Shown one piece after another: positions 27,375 to 35,430 of a DNA stretch of 64,000 nucleotides. The notes under the pieces are model-generated. The model searched no databases. It was not told the DNA's origin and saw only the letters and a list, made by a program, of their open reading frames with translations. Each line of letters begins with the position of its first letter. The stretch's first letter is position 1. Position numbers and translations under genes: made by a program. Where the stretch lies: contig NZ_JALGBH010000001.1 in assembly GCF_022809115.1 (NCBI RefSeq), positions 1,488,001 to 1,552,000 on the forward strand. Reading direction: 5' to 3'. The stretch comes from Pedobacter montanisoli (GTDB lineage: Bacteria > Bacteroidota > Bacteroidia > Sphingobacteriales > Sphingobacteriaceae).

Positions 27375-28367
27375 CTACAACCATTTGGTTTTTTTACCGG
27401 TTATTGAATTTTTTATGGTATCGATAATATTTTCTAAACTGATATTTACGCCTGTCTGTTTTTGAAGTTGCCTGTTTTTATGGCGTGATCTGGCAATATC
27501 TGTATGCATCATCAAAAATTGTTTCAAACTTTTTAATATCCAGAAATCACCTTTTATGAAATGGCCAAGCAGGGTAAGGGTGAACAGTTGCACATACCAT
27601 AAATTTCTTTTAGCTCCGTTTAGATGGATACTTTGTAAAATAAAACTGTTTCTGTTGTAAATGATTTTGACAAAGTTTGATTTGTTGAGTTTATTGGTAG
27701 ATGAACTGATCTGGTGAAAACAAACAGCTTTATGTTCATAGTATAGAGACCAGCCCATTTTCCATGCCCTAAGACCTAAATCAAAATCCTCAAAATAAAA
27801 AGGAGAATAGATTTCATCAAAGCCATTTAACATGATAAGTTTTTTGCGGTCTATTAAAGCATTGGCACCCGATAGGTAACAGGTAAGCGTTTGATGATCG
27901 GTATCTTCTACATAATAAAAACGGTTGGCTTTAAATTTAAAACCTTTGAATTTTGGCATTCTGGCAGCATCTTCGATTTTCTTTCCGTCAAAATTCATAA
28001 TGCAGCCCATTACACCAAAGGTATCGGGCAGATTAAAGTAGCTTAATTGTTTTTCAAAATAATCAGGGGTAAGTTCAACATCCGAGTTCAGTAAAAGAAC
28101 CAGGTCTTTGGATGCACGTTGTATGCCCTGATTACAGGTATAAGAAAAACCAGCGTTGTAAAGGTTTTTGATCAGTTGTATTTCGGGATAATGTTGTTGT
28201 ATAAAATCAACCGAATCATCGCATGAACAATCATCAATTACAATAAACTCGAAATTGAGCTGACTTTGGTGTAATGCATGGTAAACAGAAGGAATATATT
28301 TTTCCAATAAATGTTTACCATTATAATTAGGTAAAACCACCGAAATACTTTTAAAGTTCTCTGTCAT
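27375..28367 (-). CDS. Family 2 glycosyltransferase
   Basis: This 330-residue GT-A fold transferase opens with SVVLPNYNGKHLLEKYIPSVYHAL (9-32), the nucleotide-sugar binding strand. FIVIDDCSCDDSVDFI follows and LLLNSDVELTPDYF carries the DxD-like metal site (NSDVE). The later FEDFDLGLRAWKMGW is the ED motif of the catalytic region. One moderately hydrophobic stretch near 265-285 may associate with the membrane. Likely role: addition of a sugar such as rhamnose to a surface polysaccharide; the donor is unknown. It is the first of three consecutive glycosyltransferase genes counting from tsaC, 4 bases from the next, so they form an operon. Confidence 0.88.
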   Translation of the reverse strand: MTENFKSISVVLPNYNGKHLLEKYIPSVYHALHQSQLNFEFIVIDDCSCDDSVDFIQQHYPEIQLIKNLYNAGFSYTCNQGIQRASKDLVLLLNSDVELTPDYFEKQLSYFNLPDTFGVMGCIMNFDGKKIEDAARMPKFKGFKFKANRFYYVEDTDHQTLTCYLSGANALIDRKKLIMLNGFDEIYSPFYFEDFDLGLRAWKMGWSLYYEHKAVCFHQISSSTNKLNKSNFVKIIYNRNSFILQSIHLNGAKRNLWYVQLFTLTLLGHFIKGDFWILKSLKQFLMMHTDIARSRHKNRQLQKQTGVNISLENIIDTIKNSITGKKTKWL

Positions 28368-28371
28368 TTAC

Positions 28372-29253
28372 CTATGCTATCTTTTTATAATTTTTATATT
28401 CAAAGCACCTGATGCCTGTTAATTTCTCTATCCATGCCAGTACTTTACGTCTGAAAGGCATTTTATTTTTAAGACCTGTGGGGTCAAAATTAAATTTCCA
28501 GTTGCCATTTTGTACCCTTGAGTTAAAAACAGCGGGATGCGTATCTGTAAACCTGAACAATTCATCGGCATTGCCATAATCAAAATCAGTGGCTTCGGGA
28601 TAGGTATTGTCTATCCACTGATCATTCTGAGTGTAGAATTTATTGAAATTTCTCACCTTCTGGTTAAGGCCTTTAGGTGGTTTTACCCAGCCGTAATGAT
28701 AAATATAAGCATCAATATGTTTTACCTTGATCTTGCGGTCGTTGAATCTGAAACCCTGGGCATCACGATAAGAATGCATACCTTTTATATTACGGATTAC
28801 TCTGATTTCCCTTCTATACCAGCGTCTTGACTGGGCAAAAAAATCATAAGAACCATAGAAATGTTTATAGTTAAATAATAAACCTTCTATACGCTGATCA
28901 TTTAAGCATAACTCCATTTCTTTTTTGATGACAGGCAAATATTTCTCATGCACACATTCATCAGCCTGTATGTAAAAAGCCCAGTCAACATCAGTACTGA
29001 TGGCATTAAAAGCCTTATCGGTTTCCTGCGCAAAAGTCCTACCGCCTTCTCTCAAGCCGTCATCCCAAACCGTTTGTATGATTTTAATCTTATCAGAACC
29101 AATTTGTTCAATCAGTTTAAGGGTATCATCATCAGAATTGCCATGAGCTACAATAAATTCATCGCAAATGGGAAGAATGGAAGTGATTGCTTCAACTACG
29201 GGATAATCATTCTTAACAGCATTGCGAATAAATGTAAAACCTGCAACTTTCAT
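28372..29253 (-). CDS. Glycosyltransferase, GT2-like
   Basis: This 293-residue protein looks like a diverged family 2 glycosyltransferase. The N-terminus AGFTFIRNAVKNDYPVVEAITSILPICDEFIVAHGNSDDDTLKLI (4-48) has the Rossmann-like strand layout, with a GNSDDDT segment in place of the usual GSTDGT. YIQADECVHEKYLPVI (about 96-111) holds the D-x-x-x site where the DxD motif normally stands. The rest is rich in aromatic and basic residues. No transmembrane helix is present, so it is likely cytoplasmic or peripheral. Donor and acceptor are unknown. It lies between two other glycosyltransferases and is probably cotranscribed. Confidence 0.75.
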   Translation of the reverse strand: MKVAGFTFIRNAVKNDYPVVEAITSILPICDEFIVAHGNSDDDTLKLIEQIGSDKIKIIQTVWDDGLREGGRTFAQETDKAFNAISTDVDWAFYIQADECVHEKYLPVIKKEMELCLNDQRIEGLLFNYKHFYGSYDFFAQSRRWYRREIRVIRNIKGMHSYRDAQGFRFNDRKIKVKHIDAYIYHYGWVKPPKGLNQKVRNFNKFYTQNDQWIDNTYPEATDFDYGNADELFRFTDTHPAVFNSRVQNGNWKFNFDPTGLKNKMPFRRKVLAWIEKLTGIRCFEYKNYKKIA

Positions 29254-29301
29254 TAACGGTAAAGAGATTTAATTGTTTAAGGATAAATAAAGGGCTTAGT
29301 T

Positions 29302-30504
29302 TTAGTTGCTTAAAGTTTTAAGGTAGCAATTCATCAGATTATGTGCAACTAAATTGTTATTAAACTTTTGAACGTACTCATAACCTTTATGTTGCATTTG
29401 CTGTGCCAAAGCAGGATCTGATAAAACATGATTACTTGTTTTTGCCAATGTATCAGGATCATCTGGCTGTATGTATAGGCTGTCTGGTCCACCTGCTTCT
29501 TCAAGGCATGAGCCTGTAGCTGCAATTACCGGAACTTTGCTGTATAAAGCTTCTATAATAGGAATACCAAATCCTTCATATCTGGAAGGATAGATAAATA
29601 AGCTTGCATTCTGATAAATAGCCGGGAAATCAGAAAATGGCACGTTTTTAAGAAAAATTACCCGGTTTTCCAGGTTTTTACTTTTTATTTTTTCTTTTAT
29701 CAACGCTGCATAGCTGGTTTCCTTACCTATAACAACCAGTTTATAGTTCTCGTTAATATGAGGTAAAGCATCTATGATCAGTCCTAAATTTTTTCTGGCT
29801 TCAATGGTGCCTATACTTAATATATAATGCTCAGGCAGTTGGTATTTTTCGCGAGCCGATTTTTTGGCTTCTTCTGTAAGAGGCTTTTTAAAAATATCAT
29901 CGCAACTTTGGTAAACTACATCAATTTTTGATGGAGATATATTGTAAAGTTCAATAATATCTTTTTTAGTGCATTCACTTATGGCGATAATCCTGTCTGC
30001 ATTTACACAGGCATAACGACTCTTAAATGTATAGATTTTTCGGTCAATCAATTTATAGAGCTGCGGCATGCGTAAAAAGATAAGGTCATGTATGGTTACA
30101 ACGCTTTTAACCTGAGTATGCTGTATGCCAAAAGGAATCTCATGACTCAAACCATGAAACAAATTGATCTGATCTTTAATGAGCTGCTTTTTTACAGAAA
30201 AACTTCTCCATATTACCTGAGCTAAGCCTTTAACTTTAGCCAGCTTTAAATGTACATTGTCCAGTTTAAATAGGGGCAATTGCAAGAGATTTTCTTTGAT
30301 TTTAGTCGTATAGATATAAAAATTATGTGAAGGATAAATCACAGCTAACTGCTCAATAAGTGAACGGCTGTAATTGCCCAAACCGGTAAGGTTATTGGCA
30401 GCTCTTTTGCCATCGTAGCCAATCTTCAAAGCAGAAAGCCCAAAGCCTTTCGGCAGCTTTGAGCTCTCCTGTAATGCAGTATGTAAATCGTTTTGTTGCT
30501 CCAA
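29302..30504 (-). CDS. Family 4-type (GT-B) glycosyltransferase
   Basis: This 400-residue transferase has two Rossmann-like halves. The N-terminal half holds KIGYDGKRAANNLTGLGNYSRSLIEQL (27-53), with an acceptor-side Gly-rich loop, and SVVTIHDLIFLRMP. The C-terminal half has the donor-binding signature LSIGTIEARKNLGLIIDAL and FIYPSRYEGFGIPIIEALYSKVPVIAA, where E-G-F-G-x-P-x-x-E is the GT4 EX7E motif. Mannosyl- or glucosyltransferases of polysaccharide assembly are typical relatives. It is 12 bases downstream of dapD and upstream of two further glycosyltransferases, a small minus-strand glycan cluster that lacks flippase or polymerase genes in this window. Confidence 0.88.
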   Translation of the reverse strand: MEQQNDLHTALQESSKLPKGFGLSALKIGYDGKRAANNLTGLGNYSRSLIEQLAVIYPSHNFYIYTTKIKENLLQLPLFKLDNVHLKLAKVKGLAQVIWRSFSVKKQLIKDQINLFHGLSHEIPFGIQHTQVKSVVTIHDLIFLRMPQLYKLIDRKIYTFKSRYACVNADRIIAISECTKKDIIELYNISPSKIDVVYQSCDDIFKKPLTEEAKKSAREKYQLPEHYILSIGTIEARKNLGLIIDALPHINENYKLVVIGKETSYAALIKEKIKSKNLENRVIFLKNVPFSDFPAIYQNASLFIYPSRYEGFGIPIIEALYSKVPVIAATGSCLEEAGGPDSLYIQPDDPDTLAKTSNHVLSDPALAQQMQHKGYEYVQKFNNNLVAHNLMNCYLKTLSN

Positions 30505-30516
30505 TTTCAGAATTAC

Positions 30517-31335
30517 TTAAACAGCTACATTATTTTCTCTTAATGCGTCATTTAAGGATGTTTTCTTATCGGTAGATTCTTTACGTTTTCCAATAATTAA
30601 AGCACAAGGCACCTGATACTCGCCTGAAGGGAATTTCTTGGTATAAGAACCAGGAATAACTACCGAACGCGAAGGTACTACACCCTTGTATTCAACAGGG
30701 GTTTCGCCAGTTACGTCAATAATTTTTGTAGATGCGGTAAGTACAACATTGGCACCTAAAACGGCTTCTTTTTCTACTCTTACACCTTCTACTACTATCG
30801 CTCTTGAGCCAATAAAGCAATCATCTTCTATAATTACCGGAGCTGCCTGTACGGGTTCTAAAACACCACCAATACCTACTCCGCCGCTTAAATGTACACG
30901 TTTACCAATTTGGGCACATGAACCTACGGTAGCCCATGTATCAACCATCGTACCTTCATCTACATAAGCGCCAATATTTACATAAGAAGGCATCATAATT
31001 ACTCCGGGAGCCAAATAAGCACCATAACGAGCTATGGCATGTGGCACTACTCTTACGCCGGCATCTTTGTAATTGGTTTTCAGATCCATTTTATCATGGA
31101 AAACAAAAGGGCCAACTTTTGTTTCTTTCATCTGCTTTATAGGGAAATATAAGATTACGGCTTTTTTGATCCATTCGTTAATGCCCCAGCTGTTCAATAC
31201 TGGCTCAGCAACACGTAACTCACCTTTATCAAGCCTTTGTATTACTTCTTCAATTGCTTCGCAATAATTATTGTAAATAAGCAAACCTCTATCTTCCCAG
31301 GCCTCTTCTATAAGTTTTTTTAAATCTGCAACCAT
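30517..31335 (-). CDS. dapD: 2,3,4,5-tetrahydropyridine-2,6-dicarboxylate N-succinyltransferase
   Basis: This 272-residue enzyme succinylates tetrahydrodipicolinate in the succinylase branch of lysine and meso-diaminopimelate synthesis. The N-terminal helical domain (1-100) includes LRVAEPVLNSWGINEWIKKAVILYFPI. The left-handed beta-helix follows, with hexapeptide-type sequence such as APGVIMMPSYVNIGAYVDEGTMVDTWATVGSCAQIGKRVHLSGGVGIGGVLEP. The C-terminus has SVVIPGSYTKKFPSGEYQVPCALIIGKRKESTDKK. Length and motifs match DapD exactly. The enzyme acts as a cytoplasmic trimer and feeds peptidoglycan synthesis. Divergent to the S4-domain gene. Confidence 0.96.
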   Translation of the reverse strand: MVADLKKLIEEAWEDRGLLIYNNYCEAIEEVIQRLDKGELRVAEPVLNSWGINEWIKKAVILYFPIKQMKETKVGPFVFHDKMDLKTNYKDAGVRVVPHAIARYGAYLAPGVIMMPSYVNIGAYVDEGTMVDTWATVGSCAQIGKRVHLSGGVGIGGVLEPVQAAPVIIEDDCFIGSRAIVVEGVRVEKEAVLGANVVLTASTKIIDVTGETPVEYKGVVPSRSVVIPGSYTKKFPSGEYQVPCALIIGKRKESTDKKTSLNDALRENNVAV

Positions 31336-31397
31336 GATAAAATTTAAATTTTTACAAAATAAATCAAAATATTGTAATAGGTCATGCTTTAGTTGCT

Positions 31398-31405
31398 TAT
31401 TTTTG
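31398..31405 (+). promoter_or_regulatory. Possible -7 promoter box for the S4-domain gene
   Basis: TATTTTTG matches TAnnTTTG but ends only 8 bases before the ATG at 31414, implying an almost leaderless transcript. The -33 region has no TTG at the usual spacing, so confidence is low. Confidence 0.3.
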
Positions 31406-31413
31406 AATTATTT

Positions 31414-31818
31414 ATGGATGAGAAGGAAAAATTACGTGTAGATAAATATTTGTGGGCCATTAGAATGTTTAAAACACGGAGCATGGCAACAGAAGCCTGT
31501 AAGGCCGGAAGAGTAAAGTTAAATGGCCAAAATGTAAAGCCATCGGCTATTGTAAAGATTGGTGATGTTTACCATCTATCTAAAGGGCCTGAGCGTAAGA
31601 TTATAGAAGTTTTAGAGCTTTCTTATAACCGTACAGATGCCAAAATAGCGGTTACCAAATACAAAGACCTTACGCCAATTGAAGAAACCAGAGCGTATAA
31701 GTCTGTTTTTCATGCACCTACTTTACGCAGAGATCGTGGAGCTGGCCGCCCAACCAAGAAAGAACGCAGAGAAACCGATGAGCTTTTAGACAATTGGTTT
31801 GGTGCGGATGACGAATAA
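31414..31818 (+). CDS. S4-domain RNA-binding protein (Hsp15-like)
   Basis: This 134-residue protein carries an N-terminal S4 RNA-binding domain: LRVDKYLWAIRMFKTRSMATEACKAGRVKLNGQNVKPSAIVKIGD (about 6-50). It resembles heat-shock protein 15, which binds stalled 50S subunits with nascent chains, and RqcP-like ribosome rescue factors. The C-terminal part is basic (TLRRDRGAGRPTKKERRETDELLDNWFG), with a conserved GRPTKKERR tail seen in many Bacteroidota homologues. I use the ATG at 31414; the frame is open to a TTG at 31393, but that would add an unlikely hydrophobic extension. Monocistronic, divergent to dapD. Confidence 0.85.
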   Translation: MDEKEKLRVDKYLWAIRMFKTRSMATEACKAGRVKLNGQNVKPSAIVKIGDVYHLSKGPERKIIEVLELSYNRTDAKIAVTKYKDLTPIEETRAYKSVFHAPTLRRDRGAGRPTKKERRETDELLDNWFGADDE

Positions 31819-32064
31819 TAAAAAATCTTTAAAAAATATTGGGCTATTAAAATTCTTTGAAAATACCTGTAATTATAATGGGTGGCACAAATAGACCAAA
31901 TACCAATTTGTTCTGCTAAAAAGCGCTTTTAAAGCATTTGAAAGTATAATTTAATTTGTTTATCATTGCTCTCAACCAAATATAAATCTAACAAAACTGT
32001 TTAAATCATTTGCTCGCATGCATTTTAATTTAAACAGTTTTTTGTTTTTAAATCTTTATAAATT

Positions 32065-33216
32065 ATGCAATCAGGCTTTAGCTTTGAAGTGAGCGAAAAC
32101 CAACAGATCATTAGAAAAATGGTAAGTGATTTTGCCGAGAAAAAAATCAGGAAAAATGTAATGGAGTGGGATGAACAGCAATATTTTCCGGTTGAGATTT
32201 TTAAACAGCTGGGAGAATTGGGTCTAATGGGAGTACTTGTTCCAGAAAATTACGGCGGATCTGGGTTTGGATATCAGGAGTATGTGGATGTAATTGTAGA
32301 AATATCCAGAGTTTGTGGTTCTATAGGCCTTTCTGTAGCAGCGCATAATTCTTTGTGTACAGGTCATATCTTGGCTTTTGGTAATGAAGCGCAAAAACAA
32401 AAATGGTTGCCCAAATTGGCTACCGCTCAATGGATTGGGGCTTGGGGCTTAACCGAAGCCAATACAGGTTCTGATGCTTTACGCATGAAAACTACGGCTG
32501 TATTGGATGGCGATCATTATGTAATTAATGGAGCCAAGAACTGGATTACACACGGTAAAACGGGCGATGTTGCTGTGGTAATGGTGCGTACAGGCGAGGC
32601 AGGAAGCTCAAAAGGTATTTCGGCAATTGTTGTTGAACGTGGAACTCCCGGTTTTTCGGCAGGTAAAAAAGAAAATAAACTGGGTATGCGGGCATCAGAA
32701 ACCACAGAGATGATTTTTGATAATTGCAGGGTACCCAAAGAAAACTTATTGGGTGTAGAGGGCGAAGGCTTTAAACAAGCAATGAAAGTATTAGACGGTG
32801 GTCGTATTTCTATCGCTGCACTGGCTTTGGGTATTGCTAAAGGTGCGTATGATGCGGCTTTGGCTTATGCGCAGGAACGCCAACAGTTTGGTGTGCCGAT
32901 TTCTTCTTTTCAAGGAATCAGTTTTAAACTGGCAGATATGGCAACAGAGATTGAAGCAGCTGAATTGCTGATCAGACAGGCTGCTTATTTGAAAAACAAC
33001 GGCATGCCGGTAACCAAGCAATCGGCTATGGCAAAATATTATGCTTCTGAAGTATCTGTAAAAGTAGCTACAGATGCAGTTCAGATTTTTGGTGGCTATG
33101 GCTATACCAAAGATTTTCCGGTAGAGAAATTTTATCGCGACAGCAAATTATGTACAATAGGAGAGGGAACTTCTGAAATACAGAAGATTGTAATTGCCCG
33201 CGAAATTTTAAAGTAA
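32065..33216 (+). CDS. Acyl-CoA dehydrogenase
   Basis: This 383-residue FAD enzyme oxidises acyl-CoA thioesters to enoyl-CoA in fatty acid or branched-chain amino acid degradation. The helical N-terminal domain (1-110) precedes WGLTEANTGSDALRMKTTA (about 131-149), the flavin and substrate signature. The C-terminal helical bundle contains RQQFGVPISSFQGISFKLADMATEIEA and the family ending QIFGGYGYTKDFPVEKFYRDSKLCTIGEGTSEIQKIVIAREIL. The Glu of the EGT segment is near the active site. The size fits short- or medium-chain or isovaleryl-type enzymes. No beta-oxidation genes are adjacent, and an intrinsic terminator follows 27 bases after the stop. Confidence 0.93.
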   Translation: MQSGFSFEVSENQQIIRKMVSDFAEKKIRKNVMEWDEQQYFPVEIFKQLGELGLMGVLVPENYGGSGFGYQEYVDVIVEISRVCGSIGLSVAAHNSLCTGHILAFGNEAQKQKWLPKLATAQWIGAWGLTEANTGSDALRMKTTAVLDGDHYVINGAKNWITHGKTGDVAVVMVRTGEAGSSKGISAIVVERGTPGFSAGKKENKLGMRASETTEMIFDNCRVPKENLLGVEGEGFKQAMKVLDGGRISIAALALGIAKGAYDAALAYAQERQQFGVPISSFQGISFKLADMATEIEAAELLIRQAAYLKNNGMPVTKQSAMAKYYASEVSVKVATDAVQIFGGYGYTKDFPVEKFYRDSKLCTIGEGTSEIQKIVIAREILK

Positions 33217-33243
33217 AACTATTAACTAACCTATACTAAATCT

Positions 33244-33270
33244 GGCATCTCTGAACGGGGATGCCTTTTT
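33244..33270 (+). terminator. Intrinsic terminator of the acyl-CoA dehydrogenase gene
   Basis: GGCATC at 33244-33249 pairs with GATGCC at 33260-33265 around a 10-base loop, followed by five T residues. It lies 27 bases after the stop codon. Confidence 0.7.
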
Positions 33271-33285
33271 TATATACGGTAAAAA

Positions 33286-33366
33286 AGAGAGTGTTCAAAA
33301 TTAACCATCTTCGTCATCCTGAACTTGTTTCAGGATCTTGAGAAAAGTTGAATTTGAACACCCTCT
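33286..33366. repeat. Nested palindromic repeat (REP-like), copy 1
   Basis: Outer arms AGAGAGTGTTCAAAATT (33286-33302) and AATTTGAACACCCTCT (33351-33366) are imperfect inverted repeats. Inside is a second hairpin, ATCCTGAA (33316-33323) and TTCAGGAT (33329-33336) with a 5-base loop, preceded by CGTC. The element lies between the convergent acyl-CoA dehydrogenase and ettA genes. The same CGTCA-CCTGAA core recurs at 38.1-38.5 kb and 52.0 kb, each time between convergent genes. It may act as a bidirectional terminator or a dispersed REP element. Confidence 0.7.
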
Positions 33367-33376
33367 AATGGAAAAA

Positions 33377-35056
33377 TTATCCCAGTTTTTTATATCTGAT
33401 ACGCTTAGGCGCAACATCACCCAAACGTTTTTTACGGTTTTCTTCGTAATCAGAGTAGTTGCCTTCAAAGAAATACACTTGCGAATCGCCTTCGAAAGCT
33501 AAAATGTGCGTACAGATACGGTCTAAGAACCACCTGTCGTGGGAAATAACTACGGCACAACCACCAAAGTTTTCCAAAGCTTCCTCTAAAGCACGTAAAG
33601 TATTTACGTCGATATCGTTGGTAGGCTCATCCAGTAATAAAACATTGGCACCTTCTTTTAAGGTAATGGCCAAATGAACACGGTTACGCTCTCCACCTGA
33701 TAATACACCTACTTTCTTTTGCTGATCGGCACCGTTGAAATTGAACTTAGAAACGTAAGCTCTTGAGTTTACCTGTTTGTTACCCAATAACATGTTGTCC
33801 AAACCATCGGTAATGTTTTCATAAACCGTTTTATCAGGGTTAAGATCATTATGCATTTGATCTACATAACCCAATTTTACGGTTTCACCCACTTTAAAAT
33901 CGCCACTGTCTGGTTGTTCCTGACCGGTAATTAAACGGAATAAAGTGGTTTTACCTGCACCGTTTGGACCAATAATCCCTACAATGCCCGCTGGTGGTAG
34001 GGAGAAGCTTAGATCTTCAAATAACAGTTTACCATCGTAAGCTTTGGAGATGTTATTGGCCTCGATCACCACATTACCCAAACGAGGGCCTGCAGGAATA
34101 AATAGCTCTAATTTTTCTTCGCGTTCTCTTCCATCCTCACTCGCCAATTTGTCGTAGTTAGATAAACGGGCTTTAGATTTGGCATGACGTGCTTTTGGTG
34201 CCATACGAACCCATTCTAACTCACGCTCTAATGCTTTTTGGCGTTTACTTTCCGTTTTCTCTTCTTGTGCTAAACGTTTCGCTTTTTGATCTAACCATGA
34301 AGAGTAATTACCTTTCCATGGAATACCTTCGCCACGATCCAGTTCTAAAATCCAGCCTGCAACGTTGTCTAAGAAATACCTGTCGTGGGTTACCGCAATT
34401 ACAGTTCCCTCGTAGTTTTGCAAGAACTGCTCTAACCAGTCGATACTTTCGGCATCTAAGTGGTTGGTAGGCTCATCTAATAACAATACATCTGGCGATT
34501 GTAGCAATAGACGGCACATCGCCACGCGACGGCGCTCACCTCCTGATAATACACTGATTTTGGTATCTGGATCTGGACAACGCAAAGCGTCCATTGCACG
34601 CTCTAATTTATTGTCCAATTCCCAGGCGTTAGAAGCATCAATTTTATCCTGAAGCTCGCCCTGTCGCTGCATCAACTTATCCATTTTATCGGCATCAGAG
34701 TAGTTTTCTTCTAATCCAAATGCTTCATTAATTTCTTCGTATTCTTTAAGAATAGCAGTAATCTCAGCAACCCCTTCTTCTACCACTTCACGTACGGTTT
34801 TATGTGGGTCTAATTCTGGTTCCTGTGCTAAGTAACCTACTGAGTAACCTGGAGAAAATACCACTTCTCCCTGAATAGATTTATCTAAACCAGCAATGAT
34901 TTTTAATAAGGATGATTTACCCGAACCGTTTAAACCTACAACACCAATTTTGGCACCGTAGAAAAACGACAGATATATATTTTTTAAGACTTGTTTTTGT
35001 GGCGGGTAAATTTTACTTACACCGGCCATTGAAAAAATGATCTTCTCGTCTGACAT
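33377..35056 (-). CDS. ettA: Energy-dependent translational throttle protein EttA (ABC-F)
   Basis: This 559-residue cytoplasmic ABC-F ATPase binds the ribosomal E site and gates entry into elongation according to ATP/ADP ratio. Two ATPase domains are present. The first has Walker A GLNGSGKS (42-49), signature LSGGERRRV (about 168) and LLLDEPTNHLD. The second has GPNGAGKT, LSGGERNRV and LLLDEPTNDID. The arm between Walker A and the signature of domain 1 (KTVREVVEEGVAEITAILKEYEEINEAFG) and the linker of about 80 charged residues (LEWVRMAPKARHAKSKARLSNYDKL) match EttA rather than Uup. No transmembrane segments. It ends near the REP-like repeat at 33.3 kb. Confidence 0.95.
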   Translation of the reverse strand: MSDEKIIFSMAGVSKIYPPQKQVLKNIYLSFFYGAKIGVVGLNGSGKSSLLKIIAGLDKSIQGEVVFSPGYSVGYLAQEPELDPHKTVREVVEEGVAEITAILKEYEEINEAFGLEENYSDADKMDKLMQRQGELQDKIDASNAWELDNKLERAMDALRCPDPDTKISVLSGGERRRVAMCRLLLQSPDVLLLDEPTNHLDAESIDWLEQFLQNYEGTVIAVTHDRYFLDNVAGWILELDRGEGIPWKGNYSSWLDQKAKRLAQEEKTESKRQKALERELEWVRMAPKARHAKSKARLSNYDKLASEDGREREEKLELFIPAGPRLGNVVIEANNISKAYDGKLLFEDLSFSLPPAGIVGIIGPNGAGKTTLFRLITGQEQPDSGDFKVGETVKLGYVDQMHNDLNPDKTVYENITDGLDNMLLGNKQVNSRAYVSKFNFNGADQQKKVGVLSGGERNRVHLAITLKEGANVLLLDEPTNDIDVNTLRALEEALENFGGCAVVISHDRWFLDRICTHILAFEGDSQVYFFEGNYSDYEENRKKRLGDVAPKRIRYKKLG

Positions 35057-35430
35057 AGCAATTTTAATTAAGCATACAAAGATGCAGTTAAAACTTGAGA
35101 GCTAAAAATATAAATGCAGCCTCTTTTATGCCATTTTAGTGTAGTGATTAGAAACCTCCTTCTTCTGCCAACTTAGCGGTTTTCTTTGCTCTTGCTGGCA
35201 ATTTGGCTGATTTTTACTGTTACATAAACCTTACAATTTACCGACAAAGCCTTTTGCAGTGCTATTTTTCGCTGTTTTTATGCTTTCCATTTAAAATAAT
35301 CACCCAACTGTGCCAGAGATAAGCGCCTTAATCCACCAAAATGGCTTAATTGTTGATAAAATATAAAAATCGAGACGTAGGTTTTATAAAACAAATTTAT
35401 AGCTTAGCATTGTCTCGATATGAACAAATT
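35057..35430. other. Divergent intergenic region, ettA / clpC
   Basis: The 374 bases between the ettA and clpC starts should contain both promoters. I found no TAnnTTTG box in either direction, no CtsR/HrcA-type inverted repeat (no CIRCE element), no ORF with support and no riboswitch. The frame of clpC is open upstream to 35350, but that part is not conserved-looking and is treated as leader. Confidence 0.4.

Noticed and set aside
35350-35430. Extended N-terminus of ClpC
   Set aside because: The extra 27 residues do not look like the conserved ClpC start; [13 protein letters not shown] at 35431 does.
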